DNA from: RGDT01 sp964630925
Lineage (GTDB): Bacteria > Planctomycetota > Planctomycetia > Gemmatales > Gemmataceae
DNA: 64,000 nt
Direction: 5' to 3'
NCBI GenBank assembly: GCA_964630925.1
Contig: CAZVZK010000010.1
Location: forward strand, 1 to 64,000
The number at the start of each line of letters is the position of its first letter. The first letter of the stretch is position 1. Both the position numbers and the translations under genes were made by a program. Below the pieces are notes generated by a model. The model did not search any database. It was not told where the DNA came from and was given only the letters and a program-made list of their open reading frames with translations. Below are positions 52,838-62,671 of the stretch, piece by piece.

Positions 52838-53767
52838 TCAGTCAACGTCCCACACGACCACCTTGCCGAGGTGCGACCCGGCGGCCATGCGCATGCCGTC
52901 GGGCGAGACGGCCACGCACCCCAGCTTGCCGACCTGCCACTCGAAGCCGCCGGCCTCCTTCCACGAGGACGTGTCCCACAGGCGGACGGTCTCGTCGTTG
53001 CTGACCGTCACCAGCCGCGTCCCGTCCGGGGTGAAGGCCAGCCCCTTGAGGTGCTTCTTCCCCACGGGCCGGCAGGCCACCACCGCACGCGCCGCCACGT
53101 CCCACACGCGGAGCCGAGGGCCGTAGATCCCGGCGACGTGACGGCCGTCCGGCGAGAAGGCGATCTCGGTCTGATGCGCCGTCGTGAAGGCGCAGCTCAT
53201 CTCGCCCCGCGCCGCCCCGCCCGCCGCGTCCCACAGGCGGATCACCGAGTCATACCCGCGCCCCGGCACCGTGAGGGCCCCGAACGAGGTCGCCAGGGTC
53301 AGGCCGTCCGGCGAAAAGGCGATGGCGCCCGTCGGGAAGCTCTTGTTGCCGCTCGACTCGCGTGACCCGCCCCATTCGCCCGGCAGCGGCTCGAGCGACG
53401 GCACCGCCCACCGGCGTAGAGGCCGGTCCGACCCCTGCGTCGCGAACACGTCGCCGGAGGGCGAGAAGCGGCCTTGCTCGGCGGAGGCGTTCTCGTCGAG
53501 CAGGGGCGCGATCGGCGTCGTCACATGCCAGATGTGCGTCCGCCGCCCCACGGCCCCGATCAGCCTGCCGTCGGGGGAGAAGTCCACGCACGCCGCCCCC
53601 GGCAGGTCGAATGACGCCATCGGCCCGAGGCCCGTGGCCTCCCACACGAGGACGGCGTCACCGCCGGCGACGGCGATCCGCCTGCCGTCGGGCGAGAACC
53701 GGAGCGAGTGGAGGGGTTTCTTGTGCGCCTTGAAGGTGAGCATGCGGCGGGGCTCCGTGCCGAACAC
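52838..53767 (-). CDS. WD40 repeat protein
   Basis: 309 residues made of about seven WD40-like blades, each with an FSPDG or TPDG turn and a terminal strand such as VRLWDT or VRVWDVA. It should fold into one beta-propeller used for protein binding. No kinase domain, signal peptide or membrane helix is attached. It is convergent with the PilZ gene (15 bases between stops) and starts just after the hairpin that follows the tRNA gene, so the tRNA and this gene could share a transcript. Confidence 0.85.
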   Translation of the reverse strand: MFGTEPRRMLTFKAHKKPLHSLRFSPDGRRIAVAGGDAVLVWEATGLGPMASFDLPGAACVDFSPDGRLIGAVGRRTHIWHVTTPIAPLLDENASAEQGRFSPSGDVFATQGSDRPLRRWAVPSLEPLPGEWGGSRESSGNKSFPTGAIAFSPDGLTLATSFGALTVPGRGYDSVIRLWDAAGGAARGEMSCAFTTAHQTEIAFSPDGRHVAGIYGPRLRVWDVAARAVVACRPVGKKHLKGLAFTPDGTRLVTVSNDETVRLWDTSSWKEAGGFEWQVGKLGCVAVSPDGMRMAAGSHLGKVVVWDVD

Positions 53768-53770
53768 GGC

Positions 53771-53798
53771 GACAGCCCCCGGATGGCCGGGGGCTGTC
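53771..53798 (-). terminator. hairpin directly after the tRNA gene
   Basis: GACAGCCCCCGG (53771-53782) pairs perfectly with 53787-53798, loop of four bases, seven bases past the tRNA 3' end on the minus strand. It probably ends or helps process the tRNA transcript. Confidence 0.7.
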
Positions 53799-53804
53799 TT
53801 GCAG

Positions 53805-53877
53805 TGGAGCAGAAGGGGATCGAACCCTCAACCTCAGCATTGCGAACGCTGCGCTCTCCCAATTGAGCTACTGCCCC
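53805..53877 (-). tRNA. tRNA-Ala (anticodon CGC)
   Basis: 73 bases that fold into a complete cloverleaf on the minus strand. The acceptor stem is GGGGCAG with CTGCTCC, the D stem is GCTC/GAGC, the anticodon stem is CAGCG/TGCTG with loop TTCGCAA, and the T stem is GAGGG/CCCTT with a GTTCGATC-type loop. The anticodon CGC reads GCG (alanine). The G3-U70 pair, the known identity element of alanine tRNA, is present. The CCA end is not encoded (A73 is followed by CTG). Confidence 0.95.
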
Positions 53878-53961
53878 GACGAGGGTGATTATACATCAGA
53901 CCAAGTCCGGGGCAAGAGGTTCGCGCCTCCCCATCGCCCACCCCTTACTCACGAGGGCACC

Positions 53962-56610
53962 ATGCGCCCGCACCTCCTCGTCCTCCCGCTCCTCCTCGCC
54001 GCCGCGCCACACACGCCCGGCAGTAAGGAAGCCGTCGCACGGCTCCATTCCGTCAACGCCCGGATTCTCGCCCTCGGCGGCCGCGACAGGCCCGCCGCCC
54101 TCCGCCTCGCCCGCGAGGCGGTCGAGCTGGGGTGTATCGCCCACGGCCCCGTCGGCCTGCCGCACGCCTACGCCCTCAACCGCCTCGCCGAATTCGCCAA
54201 CTCCCTCGGCGAGTACCGCGAGGCGATCGCCGCGCGCGAGGAGGCCCTCCGCGTCACCCGCGAAGCCGTCGGAGAGAACCACCGGGAGTTCGGCACCATC
54301 CTCGGCAACCTCGCCTCGTCGTACCGCCGCGTCGGCGACTACGTCCGCGCCCTCCCGCTCCTGGAGCGTGCCGTCGAGGTCCGCGCCGCCGTCCACGGCG
54401 AGGACAGCACCTTCTACGCGGCCGCCCTGCACAACCTGGCCCTCGTCTGCCCCCAGGTCGGGCGGCGGCACCACGCCCGCGCCCTGTACGAACGCGCTCT
54501 CGCCATCCGGATCAAGCACCTCGGCGTCGCCGACGCGCGCACCCAGTCGACACGCCTCAGCCTCGCGACGTTCCTCCGCACCCTGGGTGACCGTCCCGCG
54601 GCCCTCGTCCACTACCGCGATGGCCTCCGCCACGCCGGCACCCCCCTGGAACGGTCCCATGCGGCCTCCGGCATCGGCCTGCTCGCCCTCGACGCCGACG
54701 AGCCCGGCCGGGCGCTGCCGCACCTCCTCGCCGCCCGCGCCGACGCCGTCCGCGCCCGCGGGCCGCGCCACCCCGACGTGGCCAACGCCGACCACAATCT
54801 CGCGGCGGCGCACGCACGCCTCGGGGATGCGCACCGCGCCGAGGCGTTGCTGCTCCGCTGCCTCGACGACCAGCGGGCGCTGCTCGGCCCCGATAGCCCG
54901 CCCGTCGCCTCAACCCTCACCTCGATGGCCAGGGTCGCGCTCACCCGCGGGCTGGCGTCCGAAGGGGTGTCCCACGCCCGCTCGGCCCTGCGCGTGCTAC
55001 GCCGCCACCTCGACGCCACCCTCTCCACGGTCGGCGAGGGCGAGCGTCTCGAGCTGATCCAGACCTACCGCGCCCGCCTCGACGATTACCTGACGCTGGC
55101 CGACGTCGCCGGCGAGCCGCCGGCGGCACGCTACCGGGAGGTGCTCGCCTGGAAGGCCGCCGCCGCCCAACGCCACCTGGAGGAGCGCCTCGCCCGCCGC
55201 CAGCCCGCCGCCGCCCCCCTCCTCGCCGAGCTGGCCGAAGCCCGGGCCGCCCTGGTCCGGCACGCCTCCTCGCCCGCCACGGGGGGACGCGCCGCCCATC
55301 GCCGCGAGGCCGCCCGTCTGGAAGAGCACAAGTCCGCCGTCGAGGCCCGGCTCGCCCGCGCCAGCGCCGCCTACCGCCGGGCCCGCTCGTCCTCCCCCGA
55401 TGACGTCATCGCCCTGCTGCCGCCCGACACGCCGCTGGCCGAGCTGATCGTCTACACGCACCGCACCCCGCGCGGCGGCGCCTGGGCGCTGGAGCCGCGC
55501 GTCCTCGCGTTCGTGGCCGCCCGCGGCAGGCCGGTGCGCTGCGTCCCTCTCGGCCCGCTCGCCCCCCTGGCCGACGCCTGCCGCGCCTGGCTCACGGACC
55601 TCCGCGCCGGCCGGGAAGGCGCCGCCCACGCCGCGGCGCTGCGCCGCCTCGCTTGGCTGCCGATCTCCCGCTCGGCCGGCCCCGCCACGCGCCTCCTCAT
55701 CGCCCCCGACGGCGTCCTGTCCTCGGTCCCCTGGGCCGCCCTGCCCGGCACCCGCCGCGGCTCGCACCTCATCGACGAGTGCGCCGTCGGGCTGCTCCTG
55801 TCCGGCCTCCACCTCTCCGAGCTGCAGTCCCTCCCCGCGGCCACGCGCGGCCTGCTCGCGTTGGGGGGCGTGGACTACGGCGAGGCAGGCCCCCCCGCGC
55901 TGCCCGGCACACGCGTCGAGGCGGAGCGTATCGCCGCCCTGCACCGGGCCCGCTTCGGGGCCGCCAACCCGGTCACCCTCCTCTCGGGCGCGGCCGCAGA
56001 CAAGGCCACCGTCCTGGCCGGGCTATCCCGCCCGCCACGCTGGCTGCACCTGGCCACCCACGGCTATTTCGCCCCCACGGGGTACGCCGAGACACGCGCC
56101 CCGCAAATCCTCTCTGGCCTGCTCCTGGCCCGTGCCGGCCGCGACCCGTCGGCCTCATGGACCGCCGAGGAGGTCACCTCCCTCGACCTCGCCGGCTGCG
56201 AGCTGGCGGTCCTCAGCGCCTGCGAGACGGGGCTGGGGCGCGTCGTGCCGGGCGAGGGAGTCCTCGGCCTCCAGCGTGCCTTCCACCTGGCCGGCGTGCG
56301 TTCCGTGGCCGCCAGCCTGTGGTCGGTGAGCGACCCGGCCACCAGCGTCCTGATGGAGCGGCTCTATTCCGGCCTCTGGGCCGAGGACGCCGCCGGCAAA
56401 TTGGAGGCGCTCCGTCAGGCCCAGCTCTTCGTCCGCGACAACCCCGCCGCGGTCGAGGCGCGGGCGCGTGAATTGGCGAAGGCCGGGATGCCGGGGCTGC
56501 GTGGCGTCGCCAAGGGGTCGGCGGTCCTGCCGGGCGGGAAGACCCCCACGGGCCGCCGCTCCCCCACCGCCTGGTGGGCCGCCTTCTTGCTCTCCGGCGA
56601 CTGGCGCTGA
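53962..56610 (+). CDS. exported TPR-CHAT domain protein
   Basis: 882 residues. A hydrophobic start (MRPHLLVLPLLLAAAP) looks like a signal peptide. About 50-400 is a series of TPR-type helical hairpins (NRLAEFANSLGEYREAI, LASSYRRVGDYVRAL, LALVCPQVGRRHHARAL). The CHAT protease domain (about 560-882) has the catalytic pair H700 (HLATHGYF) and C754 (SACETG). CHAT proteins are caspase-like cysteine proteases or their relatives; TPR parts usually bind regulators. Most described bacterial CHAT proteins are cytoplasmic, so a predicted export signal is unusual. GAGGG precedes the ATG; the frame extends upstream through the tRNA but not plausibly. A paralogue of similar architecture lies at 59165. Confidence 0.88.
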   Translation: MRPHLLVLPLLLAAAPHTPGSKEAVARLHSVNARILALGGRDRPAALRLAREAVELGCIAHGPVGLPHAYALNRLAEFANSLGEYREAIAAREEALRVTREAVGENHREFGTILGNLASSYRRVGDYVRALPLLERAVEVRAAVHGEDSTFYAAALHNLALVCPQVGRRHHARALYERALAIRIKHLGVADARTQSTRLSLATFLRTLGDRPAALVHYRDGLRHAGTPLERSHAASGIGLLALDADEPGRALPHLLAARADAVRARGPRHPDVANADHNLAAAHARLGDAHRAEALLLRCLDDQRALLGPDSPPVASTLTSMARVALTRGLASEGVSHARSALRVLRRHLDATLSTVGEGERLELIQTYRARLDDYLTLADVAGEPPAARYREVLAWKAAAAQRHLEERLARRQPAAAPLLAELAEARAALVRHASSPATGGRAAHRREAARLEEHKSAVEARLARASAAYRRARSSSPDDVIALLPPDTPLAELIVYTHRTPRGGAWALEPRVLAFVAARGRPVRCVPLGPLAPLADACRAWLTDLRAGREGAAHAAALRRLAWLPISRSAGPATRLLIAPDGVLSSVPWAALPGTRRGSHLIDECAVGLLLSGLHLSELQSLPAATRGLLALGGVDYGEAGPPALPGTRVEAERIAALHRARFGAANPVTLLSGAAADKATVLAGLSRPPRWLHLATHGYFAPTGYAETRAPQILSGLLLARAGRDPSASWTAEEVTSLDLAGCELAVLSACETGLGRVVPGEGVLGLQRAFHLAGVRSVAASLWSVSDPATSVLMERLYSGLWAEDAAGKLEALRQAQLFVRDNPAAVEARARELAKAGMPGLRGVAKGSAVLPGGKTPTGRRSPTAWWAAFLLSGDWR

Positions 56611-56613
56611 CCC

Positions 56614-58788
56614 TCACCGCCCGGCCACCGCCTCGCGCCGGCCCTCCGAAACCCGGAAGCCCTCCACGCGGAACCACAGCTCCCCGTCCGGGGTCTCCCG
56701 CGCGGCGCCGCCGTCGCGCCCCACCATCACCTCGTGCGCCCCAGGCGGCACCGTCACCGTAAGCGTCAAGGGCTCGCCCTCGCCGACACGCACCCGCCCG
56801 CCCGGCAGCACCGCCCCGGTGAGCGTGTACCCGCCCGCCGGCTCCGCGCCCGCGAACAGCCGCAGGCTCACGGTCACCGCCCGCGGCGCCGAGGTGTAAT
56901 TCCGCAGCCTCAACACCACCGACTGCCGGCGCGACCAGCGCCACTCCCGCCAGTCCGGGTGCCGCACGTCGCGCTCCAGCCCACGCACGCCCTCGCACCA
57001 GTGCGCCACCACCGGACGCAGCGCCGCCTCCCGCTGCCTCGCCTTCTCCTCCGCGCTCACGCCCGCCAGCACCTCCGCCGCGTAGGGGCGAAGGTCGAAG
57101 AACTGGTCGCCGCCGGGGCCTTCGATTGGCCGCAGCCCCGCCGCCAGCAGCACGCGCCGGCAGTCGGCCACGAGCGCCGCCCGGCCCGGTCCGCCGGCCA
57201 GGATGAGGCCGTGGATGTCCAGCGCCGCGAGGTCGGCCAGGAACGCCTCGGCCGTCTGGCCCTCCATCGCCTCGTGCCACGCCTCCCCACGCCTGCCGAT
57301 CATCGCCGGCTGCGTCCACCTCAGCCCGCGCGTGTACAGGAACGGGATGAGTCGGCTGAAGTGCCCGAAGGGGAACCGCTCCGTCGGCAGGTCGTAGACG
57401 GCGGCCCCCGCCGGCACGGCGGCCTGGATCGCCTCCGCGAACGCCCTCTTCTCCGCGAACCGCGCCCGATGCGGTTGCACGTCACGCGCCGGCAGAGTGT
57501 CGTACAGCCCGACGCCCGTCAGCGCCACGGCGGCCAGGCCCCACGCCCACGCCGGCCCGCCGCGCCCCTCCAGCCACGTCCACCCCAGGCCCACGCCGAT
57601 CAACCCCAGCAGGGCGAGGAAGATCACGATCCGCCCCAGCCCGTGGAATTGCGGGGTCACCAGGTAGGCGAACAGGGTGCCGAAGCCCCCTGCCGTCGCC
57701 GCCAGGACGCACGCCAGGGCCACGGCCCCCAGCCCCGGCGCCATGCCCCCCTCGCCCCACGGCCGGAACAGCCCCACGGCCAGCAGCGCCAGGAGGCCCA
57801 ACCCGGCGACAAGCCCGATGGGGGACTGCTCGTCGCTCCACAGCGCCGTCTCACCGCGGTGGTACTCCTGCAACTCCGCGAGCGCCTCCACCCGATGCCC
57901 GCGCACCGGCATGAGCATCTGCGTGACGCGCAGCCCGTAATGCTCGCTGTGCGCCGGACGCTTGGCGCTCGCCTCGCGATTCATCCCTTCCCGCGCCCAG
58001 TACGCCGCGTTCGGCGCCAGGTTCAGCGCGAAGCCGACGGCCACCGCCAGCACCGGCAGCGCCGCCTGACCCAGCGGCGCCCACGAGCGCGAGCGCGCCG
58101 AGGCGAAGACGCCGGCCGCGACGTACCCCAGGCACGCGAACGCCGCGTAGTAGTGCCCGCCGAACGCCCCCAGAAGCCCCAGCCCGCACGCCAGCCACAG
58201 GCGGCGCGACCGCGTCAGCGGCAGGCCCTCGGCGTCGCGCAGCCCCTGCGGCTGCAACAGCCACACGAGCGCGAACGCCAGCAGCGGGAGGTGGTAGTAG
58301 CTCGCCAGCATGAGGTGGCCCTGGCCGCGCTCGAAGTGGTGCGGCTGGAAGGCGAAGAGCAGCGCCAGCCCCAGCGCCAGCGGGGCGCGGAAGCCGAGGT
58401 GCCGGAAGAGCGCCAGCGCGGAGCTGCACGCCAGGGGGAACGTGAGCAGGAAGTACACGTTCAGGACGACGGCCCAGTCCGCGACGAGCCAGCCGATGAC
58501 CTTCATCACCAGCAGGTGCATGGCGTCGAAGTGGGGGAAGTCGTACAGCGTCATGCCGAACGGCGCGCCGAGGCCGGGGTGGCCGTACACCCACCCCGTC
58601 TCCAGCAGCACCTTGGCCTGGAAGGCGTAATACACCCCGTCGGCGTCGGCCGACATGGCGATGGGGTAGCGCCAGTCCACCTCCCCCAGGCCGAGGTATG
58701 CCCACAGCAGGGCGGCGCACGTGGCCCAGGCGACGGCGTGCAGGCCCGCCTCGCGCCACGGCGAGGGGGCGGGGGCCTTCTCCTCCAT
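56614..58788 (-). CDS. polytopic membrane protein, possibly GT-C type glycosyltransferase
   Basis: 724 residues with about ten to twelve membrane segments in the first 450 residues and a soluble C-terminal region (about 470-724) with a beta sandwich-like end. An early loop contains DADGVYYAFQ and LYDFPHFDA, an acidic pattern reminiscent of the catalytic loop of GT-C transferases that use lipid-linked sugars. A later soluble part mixes charged helices with DLPTERFPFG. No single family is recognised with confidence; it could also be a YfhO-like protein. It is convergent with the first CHAT gene (three bases between stops) and divergent from the second. Confidence 0.6.
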   Translation of the reverse strand: MEEKAPAPSPWREAGLHAVAWATCAALLWAYLGLGEVDWRYPIAMSADADGVYYAFQAKVLLETGWVYGHPGLGAPFGMTLYDFPHFDAMHLLVMKVIGWLVADWAVVLNVYFLLTFPLACSSALALFRHLGFRAPLALGLALLFAFQPHHFERGQGHLMLASYYHLPLLAFALVWLLQPQGLRDAEGLPLTRSRRLWLACGLGLLGAFGGHYYAAFACLGYVAAGVFASARSRSWAPLGQAALPVLAVAVGFALNLAPNAAYWAREGMNREASAKRPAHSEHYGLRVTQMLMPVRGHRVEALAELQEYHRGETALWSDEQSPIGLVAGLGLLALLAVGLFRPWGEGGMAPGLGAVALACVLAATAGGFGTLFAYLVTPQFHGLGRIVIFLALLGLIGVGLGWTWLEGRGGPAWAWGLAAVALTGVGLYDTLPARDVQPHRARFAEKRAFAEAIQAAVPAGAAVYDLPTERFPFGHFSRLIPFLYTRGLRWTQPAMIGRRGEAWHEAMEGQTAEAFLADLAALDIHGLILAGGPGRAALVADCRRVLLAAGLRPIEGPGGDQFFDLRPYAAEVLAGVSAEEKARQREAALRPVVAHWCEGVRGLERDVRHPDWREWRWSRRQSVVLRLRNYTSAPRAVTVSLRLFAGAEPAGGYTLTGAVLPGGRVRVGEGEPLTLTVTVPPGAHEVMVGRDGGAARETPDGELWFRVEGFRVSEGRREAVAGR

Positions 58789-58958
58789 CGTCCTTCCTCC
58801 GTCCGGGGGCCGACAGCCGGGGGCCTGATACCAACCCCGCCGCGCCGTCGCAAGCGCGCCTCGGCCTCCCGTAGCCGTTCACCCGACCTGTGGGGTTCGA
58901 CAAAATGAGACGTGGAGGGCGGCCACGGCACGGGCGTGGGTGGCCTGACCACTCGCCG

Positions 58959-58992
58959 TGAAATGAAAATTCCGCCACGAATTTGCATTTCA
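58959..58992. repeat. AT-rich hairpin beside repeat copy 2
   Basis: TGAAATGAAAATTC (58959-58972) pairs with 58979-58992 with one mismatch around a six-base loop. Being AT-rich in a GC-rich region, it stands out and lies ten bases before the second copy of the 90-bp repeat. Confidence 0.65.
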
Positions 58993-59002
58993 AGGGGTGT
59001 GT

Positions 59003-59092
59003 GGGGGGGTGCAATGCAATGCAATCCGCCCCACCCGGCCATCCCACCCGTCCACTTCCGTCTCATTCCCACACCCGCCTGGTCGGTTACGA
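59003..59092. repeat. 90-bp dispersed repeat, copy 2
   Basis: This copy matches 44-133 at about 92 percent. It ends 72 bases before the start of the second CHAT gene, in the same orientation relative to the downstream gene as copy 1 before the amylase gene. The rest of 58789-59164 holds only the AT-rich hairpin just described. Confidence 0.85.
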
Positions 59093-59164
59093 CCTCCCTA
59101 CCCGTCCCGTCCCCCCCGGCCTACGCTGACGCCGGGGCACGCCCCGCCCCCCGAGGCCCTCGCC

Positions 59165-62100
59165 ATGCGCGCCACCCTCCTCCTCGTCCCGCTCCTCCTC
59201 GCCGCCGCCCCACTCCCGCCGCTCTCCCCGGAGCAGCGCAAGATGGAGCGTGAGCGCGACCAGCTCTTCGTCAAGGCCGACAAGGCCCTCAACGCCAAGG
59301 ACACCCCCGAGGCCGTCCGCCTCATCCGCCAGGGGTTGAACCTCGACCGCGCCATCCACGGCGACCTGCCCAACACCGCCCTCGGCGTGCTGGAGTTGAT
59401 GGCCCGCCTGCTGGAGCAGTCGGAGCGCTGGGCCGAGGCCGCCGACGCCCGGCGCGAGGTCCTCGCCACCCGCTCGCGCCTGTACGCGCCCGACGACTGG
59501 CGCGTCACCGAGTGCCGCCTCAACCTCGCCGAGTGCCTCGCCAAGCCCAAACGCACGCCCGAGCAGCGCCGCCTCCTCGCCCGCGCCGCCGCCTCCGCCG
59601 CCGAGGCCGCGGCGCTCTTCAAAAAGGGCCAGGGCGGCGACGCCCTCGCCCCGGCCCGCGAGGCCCTCAAGCTACGCCGCGAGGCCCTGGGCGACAAACA
59701 CCCGCTCGTCATCGGCGCCATCCTCGACCTCGCCACGATCACCGCCTCCGCCACGGACGCCGGACCCGTCGCGCTGCTCGAGGAGGCGGCGTCCCTGTCT
59801 GCCGCCGTCCTCGGCGAACGCCACCCGACGCACGTCCAGGCCCTCACCCGGCTCGGCTCGGCCCACATCGACGGCGGCGCCTATGGCAAGGCCGATGTCG
59901 CGCTGACGAAGGCGCTCGCCCTCGGCCGCCGCCTGCACGGGCCGGGCGACACCCTCGGCATCGGCACCGTCGGCGACATCGGCGCCCACCTCGTCCGCAT
60001 CGGCCAGTTCTCCCGCGCGCTGCCCCTGCTCCGCGAGGCGGAGGACAAGGCCCGCCGGCTCATCGGCGCCGGCTCCGCCGCCCACATCCGGGCGTTGAAC
60101 AACCTCGGGTCCGCCCTGCGCGACACCGGGCAGCTCGCCGACGCTGGGGCCAGGTTCCGCCAGGCGCACGCCCTCGCCCGCAAACGCTTCGGCGAGCGCC
60201 ACCCGCTGACCGCCGCCTGCCTGCACAACGTCGCCGACCTGCTGGCGACGCGCGGGGACCACGCCGCCGCCCTCCCCGCGATGGAGCAGGCGTTGGCCCT
60301 GCGCCGGTCGATCCACGGCGCCCGCTCGCCGCAGGCCCTGGAGAGTCTGAACAACCTCGCCGCCCTGCACTCCGACCTGGGCGACACGGCGCGGGCCGCC
60401 GAGCTGTTCGCCGAGGCCGCCCTGGCCACGCGCGACATCCGCGGCGACGGCCACCCCGACCTCGCCACCGCGCTGAACAACCGTGCCCAGGCGCTCGCCT
60501 CCATCGGCCGGCTCAAGGAGGCGTTGCCCCTGCTCGAACGGGCCGTCCGCATCCACGAGGGCGCACTGGCCGGCCGCCACCCGGATCTCGGCACCACCCT
60601 CGCCAACCTCGCCGTCTTCCACATCCGTGCAGGCCGTTGGGACGAGGCCCACGGCCTCGCCCAACGCGCCTACCGGCTCCTGGTCGCGGCCAGGGGCCGC
60701 CTCCACCCCGCCACGCTGAGCGCCCTCGGCAAGCTCATCATGCTCTACTTGCGATTGGGCGACAGGCACCGCGCCCTCGCCCTCGCCGAGCGCGAGGCCG
60801 GCGACACACGCGACGCCCTCGGCGGCACCCACCCGGAAACCCTGCGCGCCCTCGGGGCGCTCGGTGCCGTCCGCCTCCTCGCCGGCCAACGCGGCGAGGC
60901 CGAACGACTCTTCCGCGATGCCCTCGCCGGCACCACCCGCTACATGGAGGCCACATTCAGCGTCCTTGGCGAGGGCCAGCGCCTCGCGCTGCTGCGCACG
61001 CAACAGACGAACCTGTCACGCCACCTCAGCGTCACCAGGGGCCGGCCCGCGTCGGACGCCGAGGCGTATGAGGAGATCCTGGCGTGGAAGGGGATGGCCG
61101 CCGCCCGCGCCGCCGAGGACCGGCTCGCCCGCACGCCCGCGCTGGCGAAGACGGTCGAGGAGCTGCGTGTGGCCCGCGCCGCGCTGGCCGGGCTGATCCA
61201 CCGCCCCCGCGCCGCCCGCGACGGGGCATGGGCCAGGGAGCTGCGCGACGCCGAGGCCCTCAAGGCACGCCTCGACGCCGACTTGTCGCGGCTCGTCAAG
61301 GTGCCCGTGCCGGGCCGGGCCGCCACGGGCAAGGAGCTGGCCGCCCTCCTCCCCGCCGGCGTCGCCCTCGTGGACGTCGTCGAATACGGACACCGCACCC
61401 CGCCGAAGGAGGGCGGCATCTTCGCGCAGGAGTGGTCGCTGGCCGCCTTCGTCGTCCTGCCGGGCAAGCCCGCCAGGCGCGTCGATCTCGGCCCCGTCGC
61501 CCCCGTCGAGAAGGCGATCCGCGCCTGGCGCCTGGCCGTCGAGTCCGGCGCCGGCGACCCAGACGCCAGAGCGGGCGCCGAGCTGCGCCGGCTGTTGTGG
61601 ACGCCGCTGGCCCCGACGCTCGTCGGCTCCTCGACGGTGCTGATCGCCCCCGCCGGCGCCGCGTGCGGCCTGCCCTGGGCCGCCCTGCCGGGCGCCAGGC
61701 CCGGCACGTTCCTCATCGAAGAGGTGGGCATCGCCGTCGTGCCGTCGGCGCGTTCGCTGCCGGCGATCCTGGCGGAGACGCGGGCCGGAGAGGGCCTCCT
61801 CGCCCTCGGCGGGGCGTCCTTCGGCGCCGGCAGGTGGGCCGACCTCCCCGGCACGCGCTTCGAGGCCGCCCGGGTCGCTTCGCTGTACCGTGACGCCCAC
61901 CCGCGCGGCCCTGCCCCGGTCCTCCTCGCCGGCGGGGATTCGAGCAAGGCAGGCCTGCTCAAGGCGCTGGCGGCCCCACGGCGCTACGTCCACCTGGCGA
62001 CGCACGGATTCTTCCTCGCGCAGCCGCCCCCCAAGCCGGATGACGAGGGGCCCGACGCCGTCGCCTCGCGGTCCCTGCGCCGCAACCCGCTCCTCATGGC

Positions 62101-62605
62101 CGGCCTGCTCCTGGCCGGCGCGAACACCGACCCCGCGTCCGGCACCCTGACGGCGGAGGAGGTGGCCGGGATCGACCTGTCCGGCTGCGAGCTGGCGGTG
62201 TTGAGCGCGTGCGAGACGGGCCTGGGCACCCTGGCGGGCGGCGAGGGCGTCCTCGGATTGCAGCGGGCCTTCCAGGCCGCCGGCGCCCGCACGGCGGTCA
62301 CGAGCCTGTGGAGCGTCAGCGACGCGGCCACGAGCGTCCTGATGGAGGACTTCTACCGCCGGCTCTGGGGCAAGACGAAGGTGTCGAAGCTGGAGGCGCT
62401 GCGGCAGGCCCAGCTCTTCGTGCTGAAGAATCCGAACGCGGTGCAGGCGCGGGCCGAGGCCCTTCGTGCCGAGGCCGGCATGGCGGCGGACCTGCGTGGC
62501 GTGTCGAAGACGACGGCGGTCCTGCCGTCGGGCGGCAAGCCGGGCGGGGCGCGGTCGCCCGTGGCGTGGTGGGCCGGCTTCGTCCTCTCCGGCGACTGGC
62601 GCTGA
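59165..62605 (+). CDS. exported TPR-CHAT domain protein, larger paralogue
   Basis: 1146 residues with a signal-like start (MRATLLLVPLLLAAAP) almost the same as in the gene at 53962. About 30-600 is filled with some twelve TPR or Kinesin-light-chain-type repeats (for example ALNNLGSALRDTGQLADA, SLNNLAALHSDLGDTARA, TLANLAVFHIRAGRWDEA). After a linker of about 200 residues the CHAT domain (about 830-1146) has H947 (HLATHGFF) and C1016 (SACETG) and ends in a shared SGDWR. The two paralogues differ mainly in TPR number. No ribosome site is obvious before the ATG. A dispersed repeat lies in the leader region. Export of a CHAT protease to the periplasm or surface is inferred from the signal only. 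Confidence 0.88.
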   Translation: MRATLLLVPLLLAAAPLPPLSPEQRKMERERDQLFVKADKALNAKDTPEAVRLIRQGLNLDRAIHGDLPNTALGVLELMARLLEQSERWAEAADARREVLATRSRLYAPDDWRVTECRLNLAECLAKPKRTPEQRRLLARAAASAAEAAALFKKGQGGDALAPAREALKLRREALGDKHPLVIGAILDLATITASATDAGPVALLEEAASLSAAVLGERHPTHVQALTRLGSAHIDGGAYGKADVALTKALALGRRLHGPGDTLGIGTVGDIGAHLVRIGQFSRALPLLREAEDKARRLIGAGSAAHIRALNNLGSALRDTGQLADAGARFRQAHALARKRFGERHPLTAACLHNVADLLATRGDHAAALPAMEQALALRRSIHGARSPQALESLNNLAALHSDLGDTARAAELFAEAALATRDIRGDGHPDLATALNNRAQALASIGRLKEALPLLERAVRIHEGALAGRHPDLGTTLANLAVFHIRAGRWDEAHGLAQRAYRLLVAARGRLHPATLSALGKLIMLYLRLGDRHRALALAEREAGDTRDALGGTHPETLRALGALGAVRLLAGQRGEAERLFRDALAGTTRYMEATFSVLGEGQRLALLRTQQTNLSRHLSVTRGRPASDAEAYEEILAWKGMAAARAAEDRLARTPALAKTVEELRVARAALAGLIHRPRAARDGAWARELRDAEALKARLDADLSRLVKVPVPGRAATGKELAALLPAGVALVDVVEYGHRTPPKEGGIFAQEWSLAAFVVLPGKPARRVDLGPVAPVEKAIRAWRLAVESGAGDPDARAGAELRRLLWTPLAPTLVGSSTVLIAPAGAACGLPWAALPGARPGTFLIEEVGIAVVPSARSLPAILAETRAGEGLLALGGASFGAGRWADLPGTRFEAARVASLYRDAHPRGPAPVLLAGGDSSKAGLLKALAAPRRYVHLATHGFFLAQPPPKPDDEGPDAVASRSLRRNPLLMAGLLLAGANTDPASGTLTAEEVAGIDLSGCELAVLSACETGLGTLAGGEGVLGLQRAFQAAGARTAVTSLWSVSDAATSVLMEDFYRRLWGKTKVSKLEALRQAQLFVLKNPNAVQARAEALRAEAGMAADLRGVSKTTAVLPSGGKPGGARSPVAWWAGFVLSGDWR

Positions 62606-62671
62606 CCGATCCCCCTTGCTCCGGAGCCGTCGCCGGATGACAATGGGTGCATCCAACGTGGAGGCCCGCCG

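Noticed and set aside
53863..53961. Longer start of the first CHAT gene
   Set aside because: It would run through the 5' end of the tRNA gene on the opposite strand and hide the signal peptide.
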